In this document: piece by piece, positions 38,723 to 55,868 of the stretch
Layout: each line of letters begins with the position of its first letter
How positions within the stretch are numbered: the first letter of the stretch is position 1
DNA from: Strongylocentrotus droebachiensis
Lineage: Eukaryota > Echinodermata > Echinoidea > Camarodonta > Strongylocentrotidae
Assembly: GCA_035222895.1 (NCBI GenBank)
Contig: JAVYIG010001032.1
Span: 248,001-312,000, forward strand
DNA: 64,000 nt
Direction of reading: 5' to 3'
Program-made: the position numbers and the translations under genes
The notes under the pieces: model-generated
Seen by the model: the letters and a program-made list of their open reading frames with translations, nothing else
Databases searched by the model: none
What the model was told of the DNA's origin: nothing

Positions 38723-38919
38723 AAGATAATATATTGTTAAATCATGTGTTGATTCTGGTCAAATATATGATTTACAGTAATCGTAAAAATGGAAAGTTCC
38801 CAACTAGTAAAGAAATATGTAAGGCTGTAGAGAACTCAAAAAAAGTTGAACATGAAAAAGCAAAATTCAAGGACAAACTGCCAATACATTATCAAAAATG
38901 GGAAAATTTTACCCCTTAA
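38719..38919 (+). pseudogene. L1-like ORF2 fragment: extreme C-terminus, shifted frame
   Basis: 66 codons overlapping the end of the preceding fragment by 4 bp in a different frame. It contains the closing hydrophobic segment plus KYMIYSNRKNGKFPT, which in intact L1-like proteins directly follows the zinc-knuckle region. The overlap marks a single small indel. Confidence 0.75.
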
Positions 38920-39553
38920 GGCAGGGGAACTGATTGTATATATATATTGTAATTCCTGTTTCCTGTTCACTCCCTCACTTTCTCATCGATCCGGACACTT
39001 ATCTGCTATCGTGTTTGCTTGTTTTTTTATATTTTATATATATATATATTTTTTTAAAAATTTAAATAACGGTATAGTTACAGCCCTCCACTGAAACAAG
39101 ACCCTTATATAGTTATAATGAAAAATGCACCATATCATTATATGTAAATATAACAATTTGTGTTATCATGGGTTATGAAGCAGCACCTTCACCTTATACT
39201 TTTTGTTTATATAAGAAAATCTTTGTTCAGATTGCTTAATTTATATTGAACTAATTAATTTGCATATTATGTTGTAAAAATTGTTCCTTTTTATAATGTT
39301 GTATCCAAGTATTACCGTCACCTTTTCCCTTTTTAAAGGAATTGGAGCACATTCTGTACACTTGTTTGAATGTGTACTATATTAGTTTGGATACTTATGG
39401 AAAATATTTTTTAAATATGTCTGTGTTTATAATGTATGAGACAATGTACTACATGTATGTTTATACTGTAAGAACAATTGTGTTCCTATCATCATTTTGT
39501 ATAATTATGAAGATCTGAATAAAGGCAAAAAAGCTTTAAAAAAAAAAAAAAAT

Positions 39554-42500
39554 CTAAGACGAATGATAATATGCCAAACCATCGCCATTTTTTTATATGG
39601 AATGTAAACTTGCATAGTTCTTTAATTGGTGGTACATCATTTGAATCGTGTTTTTTAAAATAAATATGACTCACTATAGGCTTCTAGGATAATGAATCCT
39701 TTTCAACGTGTCAGTCTGGAGGTTGAGATGAAAGAAATTCAAAGAGGAGGTGTTAAAGAATTTGTTAGCAAACAGAAGTTAAGAGAAAATAAGCATCGTC
39801 GGAATCTATGGATCTATATATTTGGTTTGCTTGAAATCTGAAATGAAATATCTTCTCATTTTCTTCCATAAATGCAACAACGAAATTCGGAATATACATA
39901 GTGCGTATTGAGAAAGCTGGGACACCGATCCATTTGTCCCTTATGAATGATTCTATGAATACTGGCGCAGTAAAACAATTTCTTTGTAAAATGTTATTTC
40001 GTTTTCTAACTATATATTTTTGTTACATACATTAACAATAAGGAGGTATAGAAGAAAAGGAAAGCGATTTTCATATAATTATGTTGACACACACGACGCC
40101 CCTGCCTCCCCCCTATCACAACTGTTTTGTTTGTAGTTTATGTCCCGAATTTGTGAATCAGTTAGGCCGGTCCAGTCTCGCACACTCTACATGAGCCTAT
40201 AAAGGAAACGTGATACTATGGTCACATCAAAACAAGAAGCTGTGAAACTTATGACTGATGGTATATTATCACAGAATAGTAGAATCTGGTTTTCCCCTGA
40301 ATGTTCTGACAACCCTGTCAATGACGTATCGATTGTAACATTGCTAGGTTTTTCATGCCCTTTTTTTATTTCGTTTTCCATTTCAAACTTGCACACCCCC
40401 TCTCTCTCTCTCTCTCTCTTCATGTCTGTCCCTATAGTTGTTCATACGTCTCTCTGTCTTATTTCAATGTCGCCCCTTTCAATCACTCTCGATGTCACTC
40501 TCTCTGTCTGTTGGTCTCTCTCTGTCTCGTGTCCTCTTTCCATACCGCCATTGCTCTGAAATAGCATACAAAAATTGAAATATTAAACCATACGAAAAAG
40601 CTACTACATACCATATCCATTGTCTAATTGTCATTAAGCGATTACATTCATCTTAAGTAGCTGTTCCGTAATGTGGTAGGTTTTTTTATCACCATTGAAA
40701 ACTAGCTTGCCCATTCTGGGGTAAACATTGAGAGAAAATACATTAAAAGAAAAAGGGACACTGTTTGTCTTTTTTGCGATTCGGGGTGGTATTGACCCCG
40801 TTGTCATCCTCTCCCTTCTTTCCTCTAACAGCGAAAAAGTGTAAGTGTGATGATTGATATCAAGGCGAATAAAAGTTACTCAATTATCTTGTTTCTCATC
40901 TGTTAAGACGTCAGTCGTTTCCCCCCATGCAAGAATTTGGCAGTGATGCTAATATTTTACATAACTCCGTCACAAATTTTAATTTTCTGAACGATGGAGC
41001 TCAGTTGGGCATCAAAGTGGTATCAAATTATCATTTTGAACCACTGTACTCCTACTTGTGATAGCCTAACGATTAAAAAAAAGTGTTTCAATTTAGTCAA
41101 CCCTTATATCATCTCAATGTTTGGCCCTTTTCTGGGACGCTTTTTTGACCCCAAGGGAGAGCTGTTATTTGTCATATTCCTGACGTTTCGTTATTGTTAT
41201 TTTATGTATTATCGCTGATTTACATTCCTCTTCGGGTAAAACAATACAAAAATATTATCATTTCAGCTGTAGTTTATAATCATTAGTCAAGGACAAGATG
41301 TCCATTACAACAATGCGGGTCAGTTTATCATAATTATAACATCTGGATTACGAAATACCAGACAAGATTTTAACAAAAGACACGAAGCGATACATAGGCA
41401 ACTGCCGTGTTTTGATAAATTATTCTAGTCGGGAACAAATTTAACATCCTGTTTTTCAGACGAATCTAGACTCTTGACAACTTCTTCGATCTATATGAAG
41501 ATTGGGAGAATATTGACAAGTGAAACATAATTGTGCATTAAGCAGATGATATAAATCTGGAATTATGTCGAATTAAATACCATCAGGGTATTCTGAATAC
41601 AATAAACCTCCGTTATCTGGATTAGTTTCATATATTTTTTACTACCAAAATTAAAACAAATAAAATGAAAGTAATAAATAAAATAGTCATATTTTTGTAT
41701 CTTTAGAAACAAAATAGATCACGATTGCCATACATATCCATTATTAGAACGTGATAACATGCTCACCATTTTATCCTCTGTTTAACAAATAAGACAGGGT
41801 GAAAATGCTTAATTGTCGAGTTCATAAAAGCTTCTCACCACATCTTATATATTCATGCAATGTTCAAAATCAGACTTTTACAAGCAGATCTTGACAATAG
41901 CGATATCATCTGCATGCAAAACCATCACAACAATATTGATGGAAGAGGTAGGTGTGTAATTTGATATGAATAGTTTCTTTCATTTTTTTCTGCATTATCT
42001 CCCATAGGTCAATAAGGGCCTGGGGTTGAATGCATGCATCTTACAAGACACCCAGAATCAACACATTTTGTGTTTGAGTGTGCATCATAAAACCTTACAA
42101 ATCCTGCCCTACTTTCAAAGTATTTCAAGACCCTTACAGCAGGTGTCACGTTAACCCCCTCCCAGTAAAGATGGTGTTCGGCTGAAGATATAAACGATCT
42201 ATGACGTAATTGAAAGACGTTAGCGTCTGGTAAATTTTACAAATCTTTTGCATCAATCATATTTTGAAAAATGCATCCCAGGATGCCATGCTGCCCTACT
42301 TGTTCTATATCAAAATACTTGGAATTGAAAATAGAATCTCTTACTCTCTATAGAACTCTCTCATACAATCATAAAGCTGAAAGTGATTCCTAAGATCTTC
42401 TTTCCCAAATATCACCACGTCCTTGAATGATTGACAGGTAGTTCCCCAGGGTGTTGAAGGAGGAACGAAATATGAGCAGTTTTCAAAGACAGGCTCTCGG

Positions 42501-45500
42501 GAGGATAATCCAAGATTATGAAGATCAGCATACATATCCAAGTCCGTCTCGTTGTGATGTCTGAAGAAAATATACGTACGCTCATAAAAAAGGACACTTC
42601 AATCGAGAAAATGGAGAGGGCCTTTGTCCCTTGCCCAAATATTGACTTTCCCCGTATCCACTGATAGGTGAATCAATGGCAAACCATAAATAATTAAAGA
42701 CATTTCATGTCTTAAATTGTTTTATGGACTATTTTTGTTTGCTTGCTGAACACTATTAAGTGTCGTTTCCTCATATTATTGGCTTCATAAATAGCTTTTA
42801 TAAGATCAACCTTCTACCCCACCCTTCTCTCTCTCTCTCTTCCCCTCCTATCCTTTCTATTTCTATTCTTCTCATTCTTCTTTTGAGAACCATGCTACAT
42901 ATTATATTAATGTAATGATATTATTGTACTAATGGTCTTTGTAAAGTTTGTATTTGTGCCATGATGTATATTTCATGCGATTCATCTGCCCCTTAAAACA
43001 AACACATATTTATTCTTTGTGTACTATGTACATTAGATTTGGTATAAATGTCAGGTAAAATTCTCAGAGGTAAAAATGCCACATTAATTTAGTATCGTAC
43101 AGTAAATTGTATTTATTATTCATGTCAAAACCACATTCATTACACTCATTCATACACCATGTTAATGGGTAATGGAACATAGGAAATACATGCAGAAGAA
43201 AGGTAGCATAACATTTTGTGAAAAGTTGAATTATGCAAAACAAAATCAAGACCACACATGCATGTTCTATATTTCGATATAACTTTATTGGCTCTATGTG
43301 TGGATTGCAATCACTAGTGTGAGAAATAAAAATCCAAAACTTCACACAAAATATGATGCCAAGGTTCATGAAATTATCAAATAACAATGTGACATTTTAT
43401 GTTATGGTAATGTCACAATACAAACAAAAGTATGAATTTGAAATCATACAAAAATATAGGAATGAAGATAAACTAATCTGTACCTGAAATAGCTTTTTGC
43501 TAACCAAGATTTGGGGCATGATCAACTAAGTTATTTTATGCATCAATGATTGGTGAGATTTTTAATTATAAAATATAAAACACAACCCAAGGAGATAAAT
43601 AGGTACCCTGTATTACTACCAAATACTGTAACAGATCTACAATAAGTAGGGGGTTGATTAAATAATGAGTGTACCTTGTTTACTTTGCTTATACTCAGTA
43701 TTGAATACTACAAACCCTGTTCTTTAACATTTGTTTGTCCCTTAGTGCACTGACCTATATAAATAGGAGCATGTGTCAAAGCTTTATATAATTATGTAGT
43801 AGCATTGATCTGAAAAATAATGTGAAAGCAACAACAAAAAATATTGTTACAATAAATAAATAATAAAACCCAATTCAGTTTATCTTCAGTCATGGTAATG
43901 GAATGCTTTTTCACAAGAAACTGACTCAAAGTAATTCTGCTTCATTAATCATGTTGATAGTTTGGACTAGCAAAACATGAACTAACCAAATATGTACTTG
44001 CTAGAAATCACATTTACTTGAAAGCGCATTTCATATTTGCACTTCAGAGACACCATATTGTGCACATGTGTTGGGACTACTAGCCTAATTTTCTCATATT
44101 CAATTGTCTTTTACCATAGAGCTATATACTACTAACACAGTCTTATTAATATATATCTCTATGTCTTTTACCCATCTATTGTATACGTGTATGTATATTC
44201 CTTACCCCCCCAAAAAAAAGATTACTCTCAACCTTGTAACAGGATATAATCTACCGTAATTCATTAGAATACACGGAAGTGTTGAATTAAATTCCAACAA
44301 GAAATGATAAGTTCATGGCAAGAAAATATTTAATTGTGATATTGGTCCCAACCTTTTGGGAACCATGGACTTATCAAATATCTATGGTTATTGTTGAAGA
44401 CCCTAGTTTCATAAAACTTTTTATCGATAACAAGTAACACAATTTCAATGACATCATTCTCTCACAGCCAATCAAATGTAGTTATTCACAGTAGTATATA
44501 ACTGTTCTACTTCTACTTCTATGATAATACTCTTCAACGCCTGTTCAGCATCTAGATGAGGGTAAAGCATAGAGTTGTTAAATACAGCTCTATGCGGTAC
44601 AGTTCCTGAAAAGGGAACTAAATTGTTTCAAGAGCCACCTTGAACTGCTCCAAAGAAGGCAGTTTGACGATGTTCTGTTATGTTATTAATACTAATTTTA
44701 ATGTAACAGGGCCAACATATCAATCATTTTTTGTAAAGAGATGGTATTGTATAGACTTTAAATGGTTTAATTGCATACAAGACCTTTCATGAACCCTATG
44801 AAAAAACTCTTGACTTTGAGGTTTAAGAACTACTATTCTTTAAAGTCTTGCAATAAAATACTGTTTCAAATCAGTTCATACAAGATGTCATGTATTTATA
44901 TGTTAGTTTTAGTAGTCACAAAATATGCTTTGGTATTAAAGGAAGAAGGAAGATACACATAAATCTATTCTAAATCCTATCAATAACCAATCGCTCAACC
45001 AAATTATTCTGTAATAAAATGTCACTTCTTATCAAACTCTTTGCATCATAAAAGGCAGTTACAAATATATAAATACAATAGCATTTTACTATTGTTTGAC
45101 ATTATAAGGTTTCACATTTATCACAAAGCCTGAGAATACACAGATTCATAAATTGTCTGTTCGAAGGAAGAAGGGCATTAACTCTGTATTAAGGTATAAA
45201 TATATTTTAACAGCCTTGCGGCCCCAAACAGACAATATTGCAATAACAATTTATGCACATTTATGCAAATTTAGGCCACTGAAAACATGACAAGGACTAG
45301 ATTTTGGAAGATGCTGCATTATGATTAGATCTAATAATTACAAACTAGAAATTCTATCTTATTGAGGTTGTTATTAGTCATAAAAACAGTACATTACTAT
45401 CAAATTTAAAAGGTTTTGAAAGCCACCAGAGAATAAAAGACATGATTAGTATTGAACTTGACTGATGTCACACAGGCTACACAGCTGATCACTGACTTGG

Positions 45501-45540
45501 AGCTACAGTGAGTTTACTCCCACTCAAAGGGTTAGGATAA
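39554..45540. other. Intergenic or 3' flank of the SDR gene, no gene recognised
   Basis: No exon or domain was recognised. CT-rich repeats occur at about 40.39-40.55 kb and 42.82-42.86 kb. Part of 43.1-45.5 kb could be a long 3' UTR of the minus-strand SDR gene: a minus-strand AATAAA lies at 43112-43117. That link is speculative without transcript data. Confidence 0.45.
40388..40550. repeat. CT-rich microsatellite region
   Basis: (CT)n at about 40391-40420, then interrupted TCTCTG / CTCTCT blocks. Frames of 69-113 codons across it are low-complexity. Confidence 0.8.
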
Positions 45541-45869
45541 CAGGGGGGTGTTTCATAAAGCTCTTTGTAAAGTTACGCATGACTTTACAAATGACTTACA
45601 TATGAAAAGCCAAATGGGATGCTCAATAATTAATAACTGCATCAACTAAAGTTAAAGTATGCAGATGTAGATTAACATTCTGATTATAACAAACATTTTT
45701 AATGCAAAGTGTATTTTTTTGCCATAATTTAATTGAGATTGTTGGAAACATAGTCACACTTTGTTAAAACAACAGGAAAATCTTTGGGCATCCTATCTGG
45801 CACTTCATATACAAGTCGTTCGCGAAGTCATGCATAACTTTACGAACAGCTTTATGAAACACCCCCCTG
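45541..45869. mobile_element. MITE, about 329 bp, with long inverted repeats
   Basis: The left end CAGGGGGGTGTTTCATAAAG and the right end, read on the minus strand, are the same for about 22 bp; the arms stay alignable for about 90 bp (GTAAAGTTA.GCATGACTT.. and GGATGC blocks in both). The middle is AT-rich with no frame, so it is non-autonomous. It lies about 160 bp beyond the SDR stop codon. A clear target duplication was not resolved. Confidence 0.85.
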
Positions 45870-46025
45870 AAATGTTATTTACATGACGTGAAAGGATATT
45901 CTTTAGCAAGAATCATCATTTCTTAAATTTCATGTATTATCCCTCTGCAATAATTAAAAAAAAAAATCTAGTTAAAGTCTGATCGTTTTATGTGCAGTGA
46001 CCTTTCTAATGAAGTCCAGACTCTA

Positions 46026-51025
<5,000 letters not shown>

Positions 51026-51321
51026 CTCAATTAGATCTAATTCTAGGTCGATTCCTTCTTTTTTATTCCAAAGGGAGAGAATAATTTGTTGTTCAGTCTT
51101 CGCCTGTGTCAAGTTGGCCAACAATACGCGAGCCCACAACAAGCCAGCCCAATAATCTAGCCAACATTAGCAGGATTAGCTATATCGGATACAGTATTAC
51201 GCGGGGCTGTAGAAATTGGACTCGCCTGCTTCCACGGCTTTGCGAATCGGCCAAGGATTTTCAGGGGTGCACAGTCACGATAATTGCTACGGCGACATTT
51301 TGTCCGGGGTTTGGGGGTGGG
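51026..51321 (-). promoter_or_regulatory. Probable 5' UTR and promoter region of SDR gene
   Basis: The 296 bp between the SDR ATG and the first satellite monomer are unique-looking and must contain the 5' UTR and core promoter, unless transcription starts inside the array. No clear TATA box or initiator was identified. Confidence 0.4.
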
Positions 51322-51540
51322 CTCTTTTAAATTTGGACATAATTCAAAACTTATTTAAAGTTATACATAGTAAATATTTGATGGCATACTTGCCCCAAAA
51401 CGACAAATTGTTCCTGGGATCCCTTGGTGGAATAGTGGGAGGACACCCATTCATCCCATGATAGTAAAAGTGGGACCAGTCGTCAAGTTTGACTAGCCCC
51501 ATGCACTCTTTTAAATTTGAACATAATTCAAAACGGGAGG

Positions 51541-54000
51541 TATAAATAGTGAATATTTGATGGCGTACTTGCCCGAAAACGACAGATTGTTCCTAGGAAT
51601 CCCTAAGTGGATTTGTTGGAGGACACCTAGTCATTCATCCCATGATAGTAAAAGTGGGACCAGTGGTCAAGTTTTACAAGCCCCACTCTTTTAAATTTGA
51701 ACATAATTCAAAACGGGAGGTATAAATAGTGAATATTTGATGGCGTACTTGCCCGAAAACGACAGATTGTTCCTAGGAATCCCTAAGTGGATTTGTGGGA
51801 GGACACCTAGTCTTTCATCCCATGACAGTAAAAGTGGGACCAGTGGTCAAGTTTTACTAGCCCCACTCTTTTAAATTTGGACATAATTCAAAACGGGAGG
51901 TATAAATAGTGAATATTTGATGGCGTACTTGCCCGAAAACGACAGATTGTTCCTAGGAATCCCTAAGTGGATTTGTTGGAGGACACCTAGTCATTCATCC
52001 CATGATAGTAAAAGTGGGACCAGCTAGTGGTCAAGTTTTACTAGCCCCACTTTTTTAAATTTGGACGTAATTCAAAACGGGAGGTATAAATAGTGAATAT
52101 TTGATGACGTACTTGCCCGAGAACGACAGATTGCTCCTGGGAATCCCTTAGTGGAATTGTGGGAGGACACCTAGTCTTTCATCCCATGACAGTAAAAGTG
52201 GGACCAGTGGTCAAGTTTTACTAGCCCCACTCTTTTAAATTTGGACATAATTCAAAACGGGAGGTATAAATAGTGAATATTTGATGGCGTACTTGCCCGA
52301 GAACGACAGATTGCTCCTGGGAATCCCTTAGTGGAATTGTGGGAGGACACCTAATCTTTCATCCCATGATAGTAAAAGTGGGACCAGTGGTCAAGTTTTA
52401 CTAGCCCCACTCTTTTAAATTTGGACATAATTCAAAACGGGAGGTATAAATAGTGAATATTTGATGGCGTACTTGACCGAGAACGACAGATTGCTCCTGG
52501 GAATCCCTTAGTAGAATTGTGGGAGGACACCTAGTCTTTCATCCCATGACAGTAAAAGTGGGACCAGTGGTCAAGTTTTACTAGCCCCACTCTTTTAAAT
52601 TTGGACGTAATTCAAAACGCGAGGTATAAATAGTGAATATTTGATGGCGTACTTGCCCGAAAACGACAGATTGCTCCTAGGAATCCCTAAGTGGATTTGT
52701 GGGAAGACACCTAGTCTTTCATCCCATGACAGTAAAAGTGGGACCAGTGGTCAAGTTTTACTAGCCCCACTCTTTTAAATTTGGACATAATTCAAAACGG
52801 GAGGTATAAATAGTGAATATTTGTTGGCGTACTTGCCCGAAAACGACAGATTGCTCCTGGGAATCCCTTAGTGGAATTGTTGGAGGACACCTAGTCTTTC
52901 ATCCCATGATAGTAAAAGTGGGACCAGTGGTCAAGTTTTACTAGCCCCACTTTTTTAAATTTGGACGTAATTCAAAACGGGAGGTATAAATAGTGAATAT
53001 TTGATGACGTACTTGCCCGAGAACGACAGATTGCTCCTGGGAATCCCTTAGTGGAATTGTGGGAGGACACCTAGTCTTTCATCCCATGACAGTAAAAGTG
53101 GGACCAGTGGTCAAGTTTTACTAGCCCCACTCTTTTAAATTTGGACATAATTCAAAACGGGAGGTATAAATAGTGAATATTTGATGGCGTACTTGCCCGA
53201 GAACGACAGATTGCTCCTGGGAATCCCTTAGTGGAATTGTGGGAGGACACCTAATCTTTCATCCCATGATAGTAAAAGTGGGACCAGTGGTCAAGTTTTA
53301 CTAGCCCCACTCTTTTAAATTTGGACATAATTCAAAACGGGAGGTATAAATAGTGAATATTTGATGGCGTACTTGACCGAGAACGACAGATTGCTCCGGG
53401 GAATCCCTTAGTAGAATTGTGGGAGGACACCTAGTCTTTCATCCCATGACAGTAAAAGTGGGACCAGTGGTCAAGTTTTACTAGCCCCACTCTTTTAAAT
53501 TTGGACGTAATTCAAAACGCGAGGTATAAATAGTGAATATTTGATGGCGTACTTGCCCGAAAACGACAGATTGCTCCTGGGAATCCCTTAGTGGAATTGT
53601 GGGAGGACACCTAATCTTTCATCCCATGATAGTAAAAGTGGGACCAGTGGTCAAGTTTTACTAGCCCCACTCTTTTAAATTTGGACATAATTCAAAACGG
53701 GAGGTATAAATAGTGAATATTTGATGGCGTACTTGCCCGAAAACGACAGATTGCTCCTGGGAATCCCTTAGTGGAATTGTGGGAGGACACCTAATCTTTC
53801 ATCCCATGATAGTAAAAGTGGGACCAGTGGTCAAGTTTTACTAGCCCCACTCTTTTAAATTTGGACATAATTCAAAACGGGAGGTATAAATAGTGAATAT
53901 TTGATGGCGTACTTGCCCGAAAACGACAGATTGCTCCTGGGAATCCCTTAGTGGAATTGTGGGAGAACACCTAGTCTTTCATCCCATGCCAGTAAAAGTG
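51541..54000 (+). repeat. Satellite block A (repeated 4,328 bp downstream)
   Basis: Marker variants in this block recur exactly 4,328 bp later: the GCTA insertion (52023 to 56351), GCTCCGGGG (53393 to 57721) and CAAAACGCGA (53513 to 57841). 4,328 is 24 monomers plus two 4-bp insertions. Borders are approximate. Confidence 0.75.
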
Positions 54001-55868
54001 GGACCAGTGGTCAAGTTTTACTAGCCCCACTCTTTTAAATTTGGACATAATTCAAAACGGGAGGTATAAATAGTGAATATTTGACGGCGTACTTGCCCGA
54101 AAACGACAGATTGCTCCTGGGAATCCCTTAGTGGAATTGTGGGAGGACACCTAATCTTTCATCCCATGATAGTAAAAGTGGGACCAGTGGTCAAGTTTTA
54201 CTAGCCCCACTCTTTTAAATTTGGACATAATTCAAAACGGGAGGTATAAATAGTGAATATTTGACGGCGTACTTGCCCAAAAACGACAGATTGCTCCTGG
54301 GAATCCCTTAGTGGAATTGTGGGAGGACACCTAGTCTTTCATCCCATGATTGTAAAAGTGGGACCGGTGGTCAAGTTTTACTAGCCCCACTCTTTTAAAT
54401 TTGGACGTAATTCAAAACGGGAGGTATAAATAGTGAATATTTGATGACGTACTTGCCCGAGAACAAAAGATTGCTCCTGGGAATCCCTTAATGGAATTGT
54501 GGGAGGACACCTAGTCTTTCATCCCATGACAGTAAAAGTGGGACCAATAGTCAAGTTTTACTAGCCCCACTCTTTTAAATTTGGACGTAATTCAAAACGC
54601 GAGGTATAAATAGTGAATATTTGATGGCGTACTTACCCGAAAACGACAGATTGCTCCTGGGAATCCCTTAGTAGAATTGTGGGAGGACACCTAGTCTTTC
54701 ATCCCATGACAGTAAAAGTGGGACCAGTGGTCAAGTTTTACTAGCCCCACTCTTTTAAATTTGGACATAATTCAAAACGGGAGGTATAAATAGTGAATAT
54801 TTGATGACGTACTTGCCCGAGAACGACAGATTGCTCCTGGGAATCCCTTAGTGGAATTGTGGGAGGACACCTAGTCTTTCATCCCATGACAGTAAAAGTG
54901 GGACCAGTGGTCAAGTTTTACTAGCCCCACTCTTTTAAATTTGGACGTAATTCAAAACGGGAGGTATAAATAGTGAATATTTGATGACGTACTTGCCCGA
55001 GAACAAAAGATTGCTCCTGGGAATCCCTTAGTGGAATTGTGGGAGGACACCTAGTCTTTCATCCCATGACAGTAAAAGTGGGACCAATAGTCAAGTTTTA
55101 CTAGCCCCACTCTTTTAAATTTGGACGTAATTCAAAACGGGAGGTATAAATAGTGAATATTTGATGGCGTACTTGCCCGAAAACGACAGATTGCTCCTGG
55201 GAATCCCTTAGTGGAATTGTGGGAGGACACCTAGTCTTTCATCCCATGCCAGTAAAAGTGGGACCAGTGGTCAAGTTTTACTAGCCCCACTCTTTTAAAT
55301 TTGGACATAATTCAAAACGGGAGGTATAAATAGTGAATATTTGATGGCGTACTTGCCCGAAAACGACAGATTGTTCCTAGGAATCCCTAAGTGGATTTGT
55401 TGGAGGACACCTAGTCATTCATCCCATGATAGTAAAAGTGGGACCAGCTAGTGGTCAAGTTTTACTAGCCCCACTTTTTTAAATTTGGACGAAATTCAAA
55501 ACGGGAGGTATAAATAGTGAATATTTGATGACGTACTTGCCCGAGAACGACAGATTGCTCCTGGGAATCCCTTAGTGGAATTGTGGGAGGACACCTAGTC
55601 TTTCATCCCATGACAGTAAAAGTGGGACCAGTGGTCAAGTTTTACTAGCCCCACTCTTTTAAATTTGGACATAATTCAAAACGGGAGGTATAAATAGTGA
55701 ATATTTGATGGCGTACTTGCCCGAGAACGACAGATTGCTCCTGGGAATCCCTTAGTGGAATTGTGGGAGGACACCTAATCTTTCATCCCATGATAGTAAA
55801 AGTGGGACCAGTGGTCAAGTTTTACTAGCCCCACTCTTTTAAATTTGGACATAATTCAAAACGGGAGG

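Larger units (their letters stand above)
37088..39553 (+). mobile_element. 5'-truncated L1-like LINE with poly(A) end
   Basis: The coding part covers the end of the RT palm, the thumb and the C-terminal domain of an L1/Tx1-like ORF2. It is followed by a ~630-bp AT-rich 3' UTR, AATAAA at about 39519 and a run of about 15 A ending near 39553. The RT fingers and the endonuclease are absent, as usual for 5'-truncated copies. One in-frame stop and one frameshift show that the copy is dead. No target duplication was identified, so the exact left border is unknown. Confidence 0.85.

Noticed and set aside
40218..40559. 113-codon plus frame
   Set aside because: The second half is a translated CT microsatellite; the first half has no family features.
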